Below, one piece after another: positions 10,970 through 22,999 of a stretch of DNA of 64,000 bases. The notes under the pieces were generated by a model. The model worked only from the letters and a program-made list of their open reading frames with translations. It did no database searches and was not told the origin of the DNA. Every line of letters begins with the position of its first letter. Position 1 is the stretch's first letter. The DNA lies in the NCBI GenBank assembly GCA_964036045.1, contig OZ038378.1, positions 174,676,341-174,740,340 of the forward strand, given 5' to 3'. The stretch is from Eutreptiella sp. 'Long Island Sound 2002' (taxonomy: Eukaryota > Euglenozoa > Euglenophyceae > Eutreptiales > Eutreptiaceae). A program made the position numbers and the translations under genes.

Positions 10970-11441
10970 CCCCTTTGTGGGGTGTTATACCGCAAAAGGA
11001 GTATACCACTAAATTCGGCATACCCAAAACATGGGGGTTCATAGTGCCAAAGGGCAAAAAATAAGGGAAAAAATTTTCCCAAAATTCTGTCGCCAGTGGG
11101 GTTTGAGCCAGAGACTTCAAAAAATGGAAAATGTGAATAACTACACATAGGCGACTGAATAATGCAAAATTGCAAAAATGCGTCCCCTGATTTCTAATGC
11201 GGTCGTTCATAAAATTTTCCGGGTCCCAACGGAGCGATGAGCCTGTTTTGACATTTTTGGGCAGCAAAATGGTGAGTCGCAGGCCAAAATGGCGAAACGT
11301 GTAGATGTAGATGGAATCATTAGCTTCCATAAGATGTAGGATGTATGGGACTATGACAGGGGTAGGGGTTGACAGACCATGACATGAGATACCGGTACCA
11401 TGTGTGAGCGTGTCTACGATTCTCTCCTTTCCTCTAACCCT
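10970..11441. other. Flanking DNA, no gene recognised
   Basis: AT-rich sequence beyond the A1 LTR. It includes a GGGGTTTGAGCC stretch near 11,097 that loosely resembles a tRNA B box. I find no frame I would call a gene. Confidence 0.5.
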
Positions 11442-11747
11442 CGCAAGCACCAACACATGTTCGTCGGTCGGCCCGGGACACGCTGCACCCTCGCTGGGGT
11501 CATTGTTGGGGTTGCCATCCAAGAAGCATTGGCCCTGCCGCCCGGCGACTTGCGTGTCCCGGGGCTCGCCGCTATCTCCGGAAACGCCTTGCCTCGTAAG
11601 CACCAACACATATTCGTCGGTCGGCCCCGGACACGCTGCACCCTCGCTGGGGTCTCTGTTGGGGTTGCCATCCAGGGGGCATCGGTCCTGCCGAATGGCG
11701 ACTTGCGTGTCCCGCTGCTCGCCGTTAACTCTGGAAGCGGCTTGCCC
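11442..11747. repeat. Tandem duplication, two 153-bp units
   Basis: The unit starting CGCAAGCACCAACACAT at 11,442 recurs at 11,595, exactly 153 bp (51 codons) later, at roughly 85% identity by eye. Both strands stay open. The plus frame gives two 51-residue repeats (KHQHMFVGRP...), and the minus frame gives a Pro/Arg-rich repeat. I cannot decide which strand, if either, is coding. Confidence 0.75.
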
Positions 11748-11775
11748 CGTGGCTTCTCGTAAATGCTGGCTGTTG

Positions 11776-11886
11776 ATGTGATCCGCGCCCCTTTTTTCGG
11801 AGGGACTTTACACCAATTCCCAGAAGGCAAGTTGTATTCTCGTGTGATCCGCGCCCTTTTTTACGGAGGGACTTTGCACGGATTCC
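11776..11886. repeat. Short direct repeat
   Basis: A GTGATCCGCGCCC...TTTT...CGGAGGGACTTT block near 11,778 recurs about 66 bp later near 11,844. It is a degenerate two-copy repeat of unknown role. Confidence 0.6.
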
Positions 11887-14130
11887 TGAACCCGGTCGGC
11901 GGTATCTGAGATTGTGGGTGATGGTGGTGGTCGGCCGGTGGTGAGGTGTGAGCGCTTGTGTGTATTTTGTGCCACGTGTGTGCGCATTTGGGATAGCCGA
12001 GCCATATCCGCAATGGGAGGCAGGCGATGGGGGCCATTGCCTAGGTCAAAGGTCCCAGGACCATCGGCCCAATGTAAGATCTCCTTGGCAGACAAGGACC
12101 GGCCGTGTAATGCGCCCATAGAAATCAAGTGGGTGACCCTAACGACCCGTTCCAAATACTCGCTTGGAGTTAGGAGCTGGGCTGCGCCTGCGCCCGTGAC
12201 ACTCCACCCGATATCCTCACTGGGAAGGTATGGGCCGGGTGTTGTTGGCGCCACACTGGACAGTGACACTTAGCTCCCTATCCCCACTCGGAGATACGGG
12301 CTCAGTGTTTCGAGATAATATATGAGCAGTAACACTCGACCCAATATCCTCTCGCGAAGGTTGGAGCTCGGTGTTGGAATGTAAGACACTCAGCCCCATA
12401 TCCTCACGAAGAGGTAGGAGCTCGGTGTTTGCAAGTGAACGAGCATTCTTGACACTCAACCCCATGAACTCACTTGGAGGTCGGAGCTCGGTGTCTGCAG
12501 AAACCCAACCACCAATGACACTCAACTCCACATCCTCACTGGGAGGTAGGAGCTCGGTGTCACTTGACAAACCCTCACCTACACTCAACTCCGTATCCTC
12601 ACTGGGAGGCAGGAGCTCGGTGAAGGCCGACAGAGCATTAAAGACACTTAACCCCATATCCTCACTTGGAGGTAGGAGTTCGGTGCCTATTGACAAACCA
12701 TCAATCGCACTCAACTCCAGATCCTCACTAGGAGGCAGGAGCTCGGTGCAGGCGGACAGAGAAATAAAGACACCTAACCCCATATCCTCACTAGGAGGTT
12801 GGGACTTGGTGCATGAAGACTGAGAATCAATGGTACTCTTGGTGTCATTGCATGCATATGGACCCAAATTGATGGCACCTAACACCATATCCCCACTCGG
12901 AGGTAGGAGTAAGGCGTCAACCAGTAGAGAAGGGGCAAACAGACGTGGACTCATTGCAACGCATTCTACCAAACCAGAGTGGGTGCTCTTCTTGGCACCG
13001 ATTGTAATTTCGGAAACTCCGTCCACCGAAATGCCATTGTCGTGTGCGGGTGTATGTAGTTGTGTGAGTGTGTTGTGCATGCTTGTGATAACGTGAGAAA
13101 TTTGTGTTATCATAATCAAAGCAAATGCAATCACTGCTATGTACAAATGAGCAGCAACAATTGAGTCAACTGCTATGTACGAATCACCAAAATGAGCCAA
13201 AGCGACGACTATGTACATAGCAATGTGAGCTTTTTCGAGCATGCACAAGAAGAAAGAGATGGGTGTTGGTGTCTTTATTCTTGAGGGGAGAGGGGTGAAA
13301 TGAAAATTGTTGTGAGTGTTCATGCTAGTGTAATGCAGCAACATCGACTTAGTTTGGGCTGGAGAAAACAAAAATTGACTTGGATTGAAATGGGATGGAA
13401 ATGGGATGTGTACTTTGAAATGTTGTTTGCTCGGAGAAATGAAACTCGGACTCATAACAAGTGGCTTGGAGTTGTTGGGAGGGATGGGGCTCGCATGTTG
13501 CTCCAAAAATGGACGCATGTGTGGATGGAATAAAATAGGAGAAAGTGGAAATGAAATGTACTTGGATAAAGAAAGGGTGCTTGTCAATAATTTGAACTCG
13601 ATGTGTTTGTGTGCATAGAGTTGAAAAATAATTTGTGGGCGTAAGGAAAATATATGTGAGTCGAATTTGTGTTGTGTTAACGTATGCAATGAGAGAAAAG
13701 TGGACTCAAATTCAAAAATTAATGGTGTGTGTGAAAAGGATGAAAAAACATTGAATTCCAAATTGGTTGTCGTGTTGGAGAGAAGTCGTGGTAAGTAGAT
13801 TTCGAAAACTGCTTGCATGTGAAGAAAAAATAAATTCGACGTGAATTCCAAAAGAGAACCTGTGTGAGAAAGGAAGGGAGTCAAAATAAGTTGAATGCGT
13901 GTTGGTATGTGTGAAGGAAAATTAGTTGAGAAAAATAGAGTGGATGGCAATTCAAAATAGAGTTGTTCGGGAGAGAGAAAGAAAGGAAGATGGAGATTGT
14001 ACGTGTGGGCGGAAAGGAGGTGAAGATAGTGTGTTTTGTCGCGCACACACTTAAATTGCAAAGACAATTGATCAATCAAAAAAGAAATAAATCTCATGAC
14101 TTCAAACCATCGCAATTCCATCGAACTCAA
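11808..14130 (-). CDS. Hypothetical protein of in-frame peptide repeats
   Basis: A minus-strand frame (14,130-12,217) is open for 637 codons. A second frame (12,269-11,808) continues the same repeat after a shift near 12,250. The C-terminal part has about ten repeats of 18-22 residues of the type TELLPPSEDMGLSV. Their spacing changes only in whole codons (units of 63, 66 and 54 bp), which argues for translation of this strand. An upstream part has 15-residue repeats with an LEF..FLSHT pattern, and between lie Ser/Tyr-Ile-Ala-Val repeats with one likely membrane segment (LYIAVIAFALIMI). I recognise no family. Start and exon structure are uncertain, and the AT-rich N-terminal half may not be coding. 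Confidence 0.4.
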
Positions 14131-14640
14131 AGCATCAAGTAAGATTGCAACCCGCAGAAAAAAATTGCAAAGATGAAACGCGTGTGAGGAAAATTAGGGA
14201 AGGGAGTAAAATTCATAAATTCAAATACCATGATGTGAACCATTGAACCGTGGACGATGTTCCTGAAGATGAAGTACTTGTTGATGCCCGACGCGCCAAT
14301 GACGGCGGTGGCGAGTAACTGGACGGTGATGAAAATGATGAGCTCATTGAGACCATCCATGCCAATGGCGGCGGCGACGGAGGCATGCGTGTCGTTGGCA
14401 AAGAATATGATGATGCCCAACGCGCAGACGACAGCGGCGCCGACAGGCGTGGAGGCGAAAAAGGCGATGGAGTCGTTGAGGCCATCTGTGCCAATGGCAG
14501 CGGCAACGGAGGCGTACGTGCCCAAGAAGATGAGTTTGTTAAGCTGGGTGTAGTCGTAAGACACAACCGAATCTGTTAGGCCATACATGCCAATGGCGGC
14601 GGCGACGGAGGCCTACGCGTTGTGCATGATAAATTGGGGA
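14127..14640 (-). CDS. Small hydrophobic repeat protein, partial
   Basis: The minus-strand frame contains three copies of the pattern ASVAAAIG-x-DGL (the third as ASVAAAIGMYGL), each leading into a hydrophobic stretch such as AAVVCALGIIIFF, so two or three membrane helices are likely. The frame ends at 14,127, overlapping the next frame, and may be an upstream exon of the repeat protein beside it. No family recognised. Strong GCC/GGC bias contrasts with AT-rich surroundings. Confidence 0.35.
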
Positions 14641-16645
14641 GTCGGGTGGTAGTAGGAGTTGGAGTGCACAAGCCGGGCCCCCATGACACACCCCGAGCGT
14701 CTCGACCATGTGAAACCGGCTTTCATGAGGAAACTTACTGCAAGTTTACTTAGGCACATACAAACATACACAATACATACGTGTGTGAGAAGGAGTGGCA
14801 TGGGGTATTTTTGAGGTGATTGTTGGAGTTGGAATAATTGTTGATGGAAAATACAAAAGTATTCCCAAAATTGAGAAGAGATTGCGTAAAGAAAAAATCG
14901 TGAGATCATATTGGCAAAAATGTAAATTAGTCTCAACCCAAGTTTGCCGAATCTGCTACCATGAACTATGATGACCCTGCACAAGATCTAACCTTGGGGA
15001 GATTCCTTTTTGCTCTCTCTCCATTCATTGCCCTTTTTCGAAAATAAAAAGACAACCTACTTCCCTAACACAAGTCCCGCATCCCGAAGCACTAACACTA
15101 AGAGGGTGGTGGTTGCTTTCCTGCTCACACACACACAAAAGTACAACAACTACAAGTAAATACTATACAAAAAGCCGGTTTCCTAGTCTAAGACAAGGAA
15201 ACACAAAGAGAGAAATAGAGCGTGGCGGAATGGAGCGTGAGAGCACATGAAGATGCATGTGTGTATGGAGTGTGTGGGCGCACCTCCTACACTACATGTT
15301 GGTGTGAACGCCATGCATGTGACTTCAACACTTCATTGCTTTACCTACCTACAATTATGCATTAACGAACACGTGCATGGCATGAATCATAATCAGAAAA
15401 GCATTGAAACCCGAGAGAAACTGGAACCCATTATTTGAGATTCATTGTTCATTCGTACATATATGCACTCATGCTTTATCTTGACTTACATGCATGCATT
15501 CCTACTTCCTACATATATATCACACTCATGCCATGTCATGCTTTGGCCATGAGTGCCTACCTTCATACCTTGACAAAAATTCAGTGAAGCGTGAAATACC
15601 AAATTTACCGAATGGATGTGTGCAAACATGCAAGACAGGTATGAGCATGACCATCTTGACATTACAATAGCGCTGAATTTTGGGAATCGCAAAATGCGGT
15701 ATCCCGGGGCATCCTCTTGATTGAAAGATGGAGGATTTGAATAGAAAAGGTAAAATTCTTCGAAAATTTGTAATTCTTGAGATTGCTAAGCGACCAAACC
15801 TCGAAATTACGACATCGCAATTAATGTCCCCCGCGACCGAGATCGTTCTTCATCCGAAGCTCGTTCTCGCATACAATTCAGCACTATACTTACCATACCT
15901 TGTACAAAAAGACAATTTACGGACCACCGCATGTCCGGTACAATTCAGCATCTTATATTCCAAACATGAAATATACATAAAAAAAGCAGGAACAATCACT
16001 TATGTACAGCACTGCTCAACTAGTTTCCGATAAATAGCTAAAAAGAATTAAGAAAAGAATAGAAAACTGCCCTCATGGGCACCCTCTCTTAGGCAGGGTC
16101 ACTCTGAGATGTGAACCCTTTGTTTTTGGTCCCTTACATGCTGAAGTGGCATGGCTTGTGGCACTGAGGTTACTGCCACTTCTCCAAAGATCTTCCTACT
16201 TAGCTAGGTTGCCTGAGAATTGAACTAAGGACCTCTCAAAAAGGGGCACCACGGCCTCCTAGGGTGCACACCACTAGGATAAGTAGTCATTCATGAAAAC
16301 AATGGATAAAAATGTATAGGCTCTAAACCATAGCAGTGCCTTAGTCAACTCAGGATCATGGGATAAAGTAAAAAAAAATACTTCGGGGGTTGTAATGAAC
16401 TCAAGCATTTTACGGAATCTACAGTAGGATTCGCGCATGTACCATTACATGCAGCGATATTGTTTATGCTGTGTTATTTATGATTGATTTACTTCAAACA
16501 TTACTGTTTTGTATGCCTTTCACAGGCATACTAAAATCAGACGATGTCTGATTCAGTTGCGTTGTGTTTGGGACTGAGGTCGTGATCAAGGGTTTAAAAG
16601 GCATTCGGATTACAAGACTTTAGTTTTGCTGTTCGTGAGGGGCCT
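14641..16645. other. Long stretch without a recognised gene
   Basis: AT-rich DNA with a short (CA)n tract near 15,127 and repeated TGCATG words. Around 16,200-16,290 the minus strand contains GGTCCTTAGTTCAATTCT, which resembles a pol III B box and may mark a tRNA-derived SINE. I see no coding frame I can support. Confidence 0.5.
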
Positions 16646-17508
16646 TTGGAGATCCCAATAGACGTCCGTGGCTTGGATTTTGTGCAACGGATCAGACCAG
16701 CTTGGCATAGCCGAAGGAAGATGAGTCATTCTCATGCTACAGGAGTTGCCGCGCCGGATAATTCGGCAGGAGCAGGAGTTCCGGACGGCGTACACGAGAA
16801 TGTGATCGACAGTCAGGGAGTTGTGTGCGCCATTCACACTCCAGAAGTTTCTCTTGCAGAGACAATAAGAGTTCCGGTTGCAGTTCAAGAACTAAGAGGT
16901 CTACGCGTTCTCGTGGGGCTCGGAGAGGCAAGCAGGTGTGCACCAGTAATGGCGGTTTGCATTAAAGTGACTTTGACGACCTGGACTGTGTTTCTCAAGC
17001 TGTGGAGTTGGCTCCTGCGAAGGAGCTTATAGAACAATTGCTAAGTGCTGCGCAGCAGAGTCATGCCGAGGAGTTGGCAAGACTGCGTCGCGCTGTTGAT
17101 AAGGCGTGTAAGTCTTTGCACAGGAAGATCCGTAAGGTGGAGGCGCGCTTACAGCACAGTGAGTCAACTTGCAAAGCGGGCGCTCAGGAGTCCCAGGCGC
17201 GTGTAGTGAGACGGCAGGCACGACTCAAGTTTCTCGAGCACCGCGTGGCTGAACGTGATTTGCTCATCGAAGACCTGAAGGAGCGCGTTCAAAGCCTCAT
17301 GGTGGAACTGAAACAGCTTGGCAACGCTCGGCCATCGGCTGATCAAAGGCGCTTCGTGCCTCATGCCCGAAAAAGAGTTCAACGCGCGAGGGCAGCAGCC
17401 GCGCGCCGTGCACGAATGATCAGCAAGGAGAAAGCAGCCTGGGCGCTAGCGAGCAGGACGCCGGAGTCAAGAAATCGAACAGTATTCAGGTACTGTCGGA
17501 ATATATAG
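16646..17508 (+). CDS. Hypothetical coiled-coil protein, probably broken
   Basis: The last frame (about 16,966-17,508) encodes some 180 residues with long heptad-like helices: EELARLRRAVDKACKSLHRK, then a LEHRVAERDLLIEDLKERV segment, then an Arg/Ala-rich basic tail. The preceding frame (16,646-17,032) encodes Val/Gly-rich sequence in another phase, and a Ser/Arg-rich stretch in the coiled-coil phase ends at TAA (16,963). A frameshift or intron between the parts is likely. No family recognised; a retroelement ORF1-like coiled coil is possible but unproven. Confidence 0.35.
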
Positions 17509-17851
17509 ACAGAATATGTAGGAATCTGGAACTTCTGATGTGAATCTGAAATTTTGAGTTCAGTCTCACTGCTCGCGTTCGGGCTCAGAAGTTGACAGTG
17601 AGTCTGACGTTAAGTATAGAGATGCAAGATTGGTTTCGTTTGGGGCAGGGTTGTTGAGGACACTGCCATTTGGATCTGTGGATTTATCGAGTTTGTAGTT
17701 CAGAGGTTCACGTTGTTTCAATGTTTCACTGAGTTGTGTTTTTTTTTCTGAGGCCCACTTCTACCTTATCTCAAGTCACTGGTAGATTGCTAGCGTACCT
17801 TTTAGCACCTAGTAAGCCAAGGCTAGAGCCCATTTTTCCCCCTACAGATAC

Positions 17852-18558
17852 AGTAAGAAAAAGTCACTGCCATGTCTTCCTTGGAGGGCTTGATCCAGGC
17901 CAAGCCCCCCTTAAAACCCTTTTGTTGATGCTAAGACTAACTTAAGTATTTTTATCACTCTTTTGAAGCTTTTGGTACACTTTCTCATAGTTACTAGGGT
18001 TGTAACCCTAGCCCCCCATGAAGTTCACCCCTACCACTCAACTGAGGGGAGGTACCTTCCTTCATGGAGGATATACTGAAATAAAATAGGCATTTCATGC
18101 TTTAGGCCTTGGAGGTTAAGCCTAGTGGTCTCCCACCCCAAGACCCCTATACTCAATTGTTTCTACCACTTATTGTGGTTCTACTTTTTAACTGTTTCTG
18201 AATTCAGTTGCTTGGCCAAGTCATTTTCTGTGTTGGCCTGACATCTATCCCCCCATTCCTAACCAGCACCATTTCACCCAAAAGAGTGCACATGAAGTGC
18301 CTAATGCTATCTTGGAGGCCAGAGTCAGTCCGGTTTTCATATAAAATCTTTTGTATTATCCATTTGTGATCGAATCTTTGTGTTTATACCTGCATTGTCT
18401 ATCTGCAGCCCTTCTGTGTTACACTGGATTTCAAAACTATTCATTCATTCGATCCACATCCTGTTCCTGGTCTACTTGCTGCTTTGGTTTGGGTTTTCAA
18501 CTTCAAAACCTGCAGGATTTCATCAACGTATCTAGGGCATTAATCAAGGACATCTTTC
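17852..18558 (+). repeat. LTR of copy A2 (5' LTR)
   Basis: About 707 bp, starting AGTAAGAAAAAG and ending CATCTTTC. It aligns in the same order to the other family A LTRs. The next bases are the primer-binding site. Confidence 0.88.
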
Positions 18559-18570
18559 TGGTAGCAGAGA
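18559..18570 (+). other. Primer-binding site of copy A2
   Basis: TGGTAGCAGAGA directly abuts the LTR end. It fits initiator-methionine tRNA priming, common in Ty3/gypsy elements. Confidence 0.7.
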
Positions 18571-18641
18571 CAGTCCCTTGTGACCTTTTGAACCGACCCT
18601 GAGAAGAAGTGCTGCACACAAAGCTCAACAACAAGTTCATC

Positions 18642-20846
18642 ATGTCCACGCCAAGCGTCAGGACCTGGCCCATAAGAACTGTCCAAGTACAAATGGGCAG
18701 CATGGCCCAGCCTATGAGTGAACCACCTTACCGAGCTCCACATCTCAGTGGCGCATCTAGGTCCCAAGGAGATCCAGATCGCAGAAGGGCGGAAGAAAAT
18801 ACAATCCTTACCACCGAGGCCTTAGCGGCCCACGGTGGAGACAGCCTGCATCATCTCCACAGGCGTGTAGCAGCCTCAGTCTCCCGATCCCCCTGTCCGG
18901 CATCATCCTCAACAGCGATTGGGGGCCCTGAGGAATACGAGAAACTGAGGAAGAAAATGGATGAATACATCCTCCATGAGGAGTACTACAAATCCATTCG
19001 TGGAGAAGATGGGGAGGAGCCATTGGCAGTACACAGATCCAGACCACGTACAGACCTAGGGTCCTACACGCACTCTGGCCCACCGTCCGACAGAGCGGAG
19101 ACAGTATCCCTGCCAAGACGACCGAAACCCGAGTATCCAAGAGCATGTTGTCCAACCCCAAGGGCTCCCGAAGTGGGCCCGACTCGAGTTGAGGAACAAC
19201 ATCATCCAAGGCCAACCTACGGTGCCCTGGATCATACGGCCGAACTGCTGGCCAAACTTCTGTCTGGATCAAAAGATCCAGATGTGACGGCCCTAGCGGA
19301 GGCCATTAAGGCGAGACTGGGTATTGCAGAACCCTTACTCAAGCCAGAGTTGTCCTCCCCCTCTCCCGGACTGAGTACCCTGGCCGAAGATCTTAAGAGA
19401 TCAAGGGTCTCAAGGCTGTTGCCTAAGGTCACCTGCCCCAGCCCCTTTCATCCCCGTGCCAGGACAGTGCCCATGGCTGAACTACAGGACGTGCCTGTCA
19501 CAGAGACTGAGAAAAGAGGGCTGTCAGCCCTGGCACCTCTTGCCGGCGTATCACCTTCTGGCCTAACTCCGGGGGGTGGGAAGACGAGCAGACCTATTGC
19601 CCAGGCGAACATCCAGCTGGAACTGCCGGAGTTCGACCCCAAAAATCTGCCCGAATGGGCAGAAGAATTTGCTTAGTTTCTTTTGCTGACTGGCCAATCC
19701 CATGTGGATGTGCCCACCAAATGCTCACTGTTGAAACGCTCATGCAAAAAGAAATTTTTGCAAAAACAGGAGAAACAGATTGTGAAAACCTGTTCCACCT
19801 GGGCAGAGGTACTCCAGAGGTTGGAGAAAACGTTCCCAGTCTATGAGACTGACCTCAGTGTGCGCACACAGATAGAGGAGCTAGATATGCTCCCTGAGTT
19901 TCCTTCCGCTGCGCAAGTCTCTGAATACGTGTGCGACTTGGAGTATCTTTTTTCGCGGATGAACATGGGCTCCTACGGAGCCACTGAGCCCCACCTGTGG
20001 CTCATTAGTAAGATCCCCCAACGTACGTGGGATGATTGCCTCTCGACCTCTGAGAGGAAGAGTCGGACCCACTCGTACGATGAACTGGTGGACCTCCTGA
20101 TTGAGCTAGGTCTTGAGAGAGAGAATGACTCCCACATGGAGAAATTCCTCAAGAAGCACTTGGGTCGAGGTGGTACCCCTACCCCCGAACGTGGCGAAGG
20201 GAAAGGGCCTAAAAATCCCACTAACACCAACCAGGGAGGTGGTAAAGAGAGGGGTAACCTACGTGCCATGAAGGAGGCTAAACCTGATGCAGGTACACCC
20301 CCTCTGTTCTACTGCAAATCTGTCAATGACAAGGGGGGACCTTGTCATGCCTCTGACTGCGATCACCGCAGTAGCAGTATGCTGCAGATGAAACGACAGC
20401 AGCATACCAAGGATGAGAAACCTGTGACCCATCAGCATCATTTCAGGTGTACCATCACCTGTGGCTATTGTGGCAAACGTCGTCACTACGAAGACGAATG
20501 TCACATAAAGAAACACGCGAGTGGTAAACTCAAGCGTCAGGAGGCCAAACGCCAGAAGACCCAAACACCCACCAAAAACCCCCAGAATGGGGATAAAGGT
20601 GGTAAAGGAGGTGGCAAGGGGGGTGGCAAAATTGGACCCCCTAACCCCCAGAGGCGCTCATCAGCGCCCGTTGCTACACCCTCTCCTGCTGCTACACCCA
20701 CTCCTGCCGCAGGTGATCCCAAGAAGCGCCCCCAGGGGAATAACGCTACCCCTGAGGGGAATAACTCCAAGAAGAGGCGCTTGGCCTAGATGGCCAGGTC
20801 CCTCATAGCTGCAGGGGTGGATGTCAAGTTCCCTGATGAGGAGTAG
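18642..20846 (+). pseudogene. gag: Family A copy A2 gag with two nonsense mutations
   Basis: The ATG at 18,642 starts MSTPSVRTWPIR. The frame is kept for 735 codons to the family TAG at 20,844-20,846, which is followed by GGG GGC. Two extra stops interrupt it: TAG at 19,674-19,676, where sister copies have Glu in FAEFLL, and TAG at 20,787-20,789, where A1 and A3 have Trp. Content: Pro/Glu-rich N-terminal region, capsid-like helices (about residues 320-500), a CX2CX4HX4C zinc knuckle (CGYCGKRRHYEDEC) and a Lys/Gly/Pro-rich tail. Gag would package the element RNA. No indel disturbs the frame, so the decay is recent. Confidence 0.9.
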
Positions 20847-22221
20847 GGGGGCGGGTCCGAAGAGGAGGACTTGGTTTTCTGGATCCTCGTCAAAATCGGG
20901 GATCAGGTTTTCCAAGCGGTGCTTGACACCGGTGCAACACTTTCCATAGTGGCCCGGCGCCTGCTAAAGACTTTCAAGAAAACTAAGACCGTGGCCATAA
21001 CAGTAGGGGATGGGCGTACCATCCATTCCTTGGGGGGGGGTCGATGTGACTATATGCCTGGGCGACGAAACCGTGACCCAACACTGCAGAATGCTGGACA
21101 CCAACGCCTTTGACATCGTCATTGGTACAGACTTCCTACGAAGAAACCCCCTGGTAAAACTGCTGTCTCTCCAGCGCCCCTATCATTTGCACTGCGACTT
21201 TGGCAGTGGGCTGTTCTCCGTACCTTTGGAGCTGTCAGGACGAAAAGAGTCTGGGCTGCGCTACGCATCCAAGACTAACTATCAAACTGAAAACTACCAA
21301 TTGGCCCGTCACGTTCTTGAAAATGGACTGGCGGCCCTTCAGGTAAACCTGGATGAGATCCAGGTGGAATTGTTTGCGAGCCAACAACAGCACATCATGC
21401 AGTTGTACTGCTCGAAAGAATTGAACGATGCTTTCCGTTTCTTCTGGAAAGCAATGGACCTAGCGCATGCGAACCTTCCCTTCTCCCTGCTCGCGAAGGT
21501 TCTAACCAAAATCGCTTATGAGGGAGGAAGGGTTGTTATGTGCACCCCTGACTGGGGCTGCTCTGGTGAACACGCTTACTGGCGCCGTATGCTAGATCGA
21601 TTGACCGTGGGAAGAGTGCAACTCCCCGACGGCCCTATCTATGTGCCTGAGGACTCAGACACAGCTATGCAGGCCCCTGAGTGGGTCAGTTTCCTGTCCA
21701 TCGTCGATGGATCTCTCGATCCTGTACCCCTGTGTGACTTAGACCAGGTGCTACTGAAAGAGGTCATGGCCGAAAATCGTGGCCTGACCCTTTCTGATCT
21801 CAAGACTCGATCTCCTGAGCACCTATCTGCCACACTTACAGGGTGTGAGTCTCCCGATGATTATCTGGAACCTGCAGCTATAGAGGAGGATGCTGACGAC
21901 CAGCTGTCCGAGATCCTCAGCACTATCCCTCCTGTTGATCCCAGCTGTGTTGACCTAAAACACACTGCCTTCCTCGCCCAGCTGTTGCTAGTGGAGGTAG
22001 ATCTAGAGTCAGCCCCTGAACCCGCTTCCCCTGTTGGGAAGCCAGTACTACACATGCAGCCTATGCACACAGGTGAACCCGTGGCCCGGAGTGCTGATGC
22101 TCTGGCGCGGCCTGCTGCTAATAACATGCCATCGTCCGAGCATGACACTCAAGAACTCCGGCGGCTGTTGTACCTGAGGGCCGAAGGTATTGAGCGCCAA
22201 GAGCGGCTGCAATACCTCAGA
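20847..22221 (+). pseudogene. pol: Family A copy A2 pol: protease and methylase-like region
   Basis: The frame continues from the gag UAG with the protease motif LDTGAT. A G-run near 21,035 causes a frameshift into the frame used for the rest. The methylase-like segment has ELFAS but reads NLPF (21,472-21,483) where copies A1 and A3 read NPPF, so this key site is mutated. Coding runs to LQYLR at 22,221, then breaks at the A3 insertion. Confidence 0.82.
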
Positions 22222-22932
22222 TAAGAAAGATGTCCTTGATTTATGCCCTAGTTATTTTGATGAAATCCTGCAGGTTTTGTAGTTGTAAACCCAAACCAAA
22301 GCAGCAAGTAGAGCAAGAACAGGATGTGGATCGAATCAATGATTGGTTTTGGAATCCAGTGTAACACAGAAGGGCTGCAGATAGACAAAGCACGTTTATA
22401 CACAAAGATTCAATCACAAATGGATAATACAAAAGATTTTATATGAAAATTGCTCTGACTCTTGCCTCAGAGATAGCATTAGGCACTTCATGTGCACTCT
22501 TTTGGGTGAAATGGTGCTGGTTAGGAATGTGGGGCATAGATGTCAGGACCACACAGAAAATGACTTGGCCAAGCAACTGAATTCAGAAACAGTTACAAAG
22601 TAGGACCACAATAAGTGGTAGAAACAATTGAGTATAGGGGTCTTGGGGTGGGAGACCACTAGGCTTAACCTCCAAGGCCTAAAGCATGAAATGCCTATTT
22701 TATTTCGGTATATCCTCCATGAAGTAAGGTACCTCCGCTCAGTTGAGTGGTAGGGGTGAACTTCATGGGGGGCTAGGGTCTCAACCCTAGTTACTTTGAG
22801 AAAGTGTACTTTAGGCAACAAAAGAGAGATAAAAACACTTAAGTTTGTCTTAGCATCAACAAAAGGGTTTTAAGGGGGGCTTGGCCGGGATCAAGCCCTC
22901 CAAGAGAGACATGGCAGTGACTTTTTCTTACT
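22222..22932 (-). repeat. 3' LTR of copy A3, left copy
   Basis: Full-length LTR of about 710 bp, next to the polypurine-type tract (CCCCCC on the plus strand from 22,933). Its right part lies inside the 644-bp duplication that flanks the LINE. Confidence 0.88.
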
Positions 22933-22980
22933 CCCCCCTGGAGTACTAGTTAGCTAAGCTAGTAGGACCAAGGAGAAAGG
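22337..22980. repeat. Left copy of 644-bp LINE target-site duplication
   Basis: Starts CAATGATTGG and ends at the LINE tail. Compared base by base with 42,525-43,168 it has the same length, no indels and about 11 substitutions. Confidence 0.85.
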
Positions 22981-22999
22981 TTTGAGGTTTGAGGTTTGA
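22979..22999 (-). repeat. 3' terminal repeat tail of the LINE
   Basis: Three units of GGTTTGA on the plus strand (TCAAACC on the element strand) at the junction with the target duplication. This is where a target-primed element carries its tail. Confidence 0.7.

Larger units (their letters stand above)
17852..22221 (+). mobile_element. Ty3/gypsy family A, copy A2, 5' part
   Basis: Plus-strand element with 5' LTR, PBS, gag and protease/methylase-like region. It stops at 22,221 where copy A3 is inserted, and its RT continues at 53,178. Two gag stops and a protease frameshift are visible. Confidence 0.9.

Noticed and set aside
12371-13096. Plus-strand frames of 150 and 88 codons over the peptide-repeat region.
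   Set aside because: They are the complement of the minus-strand repeats, and the combined minus-strand frame is far longer and more consistent.
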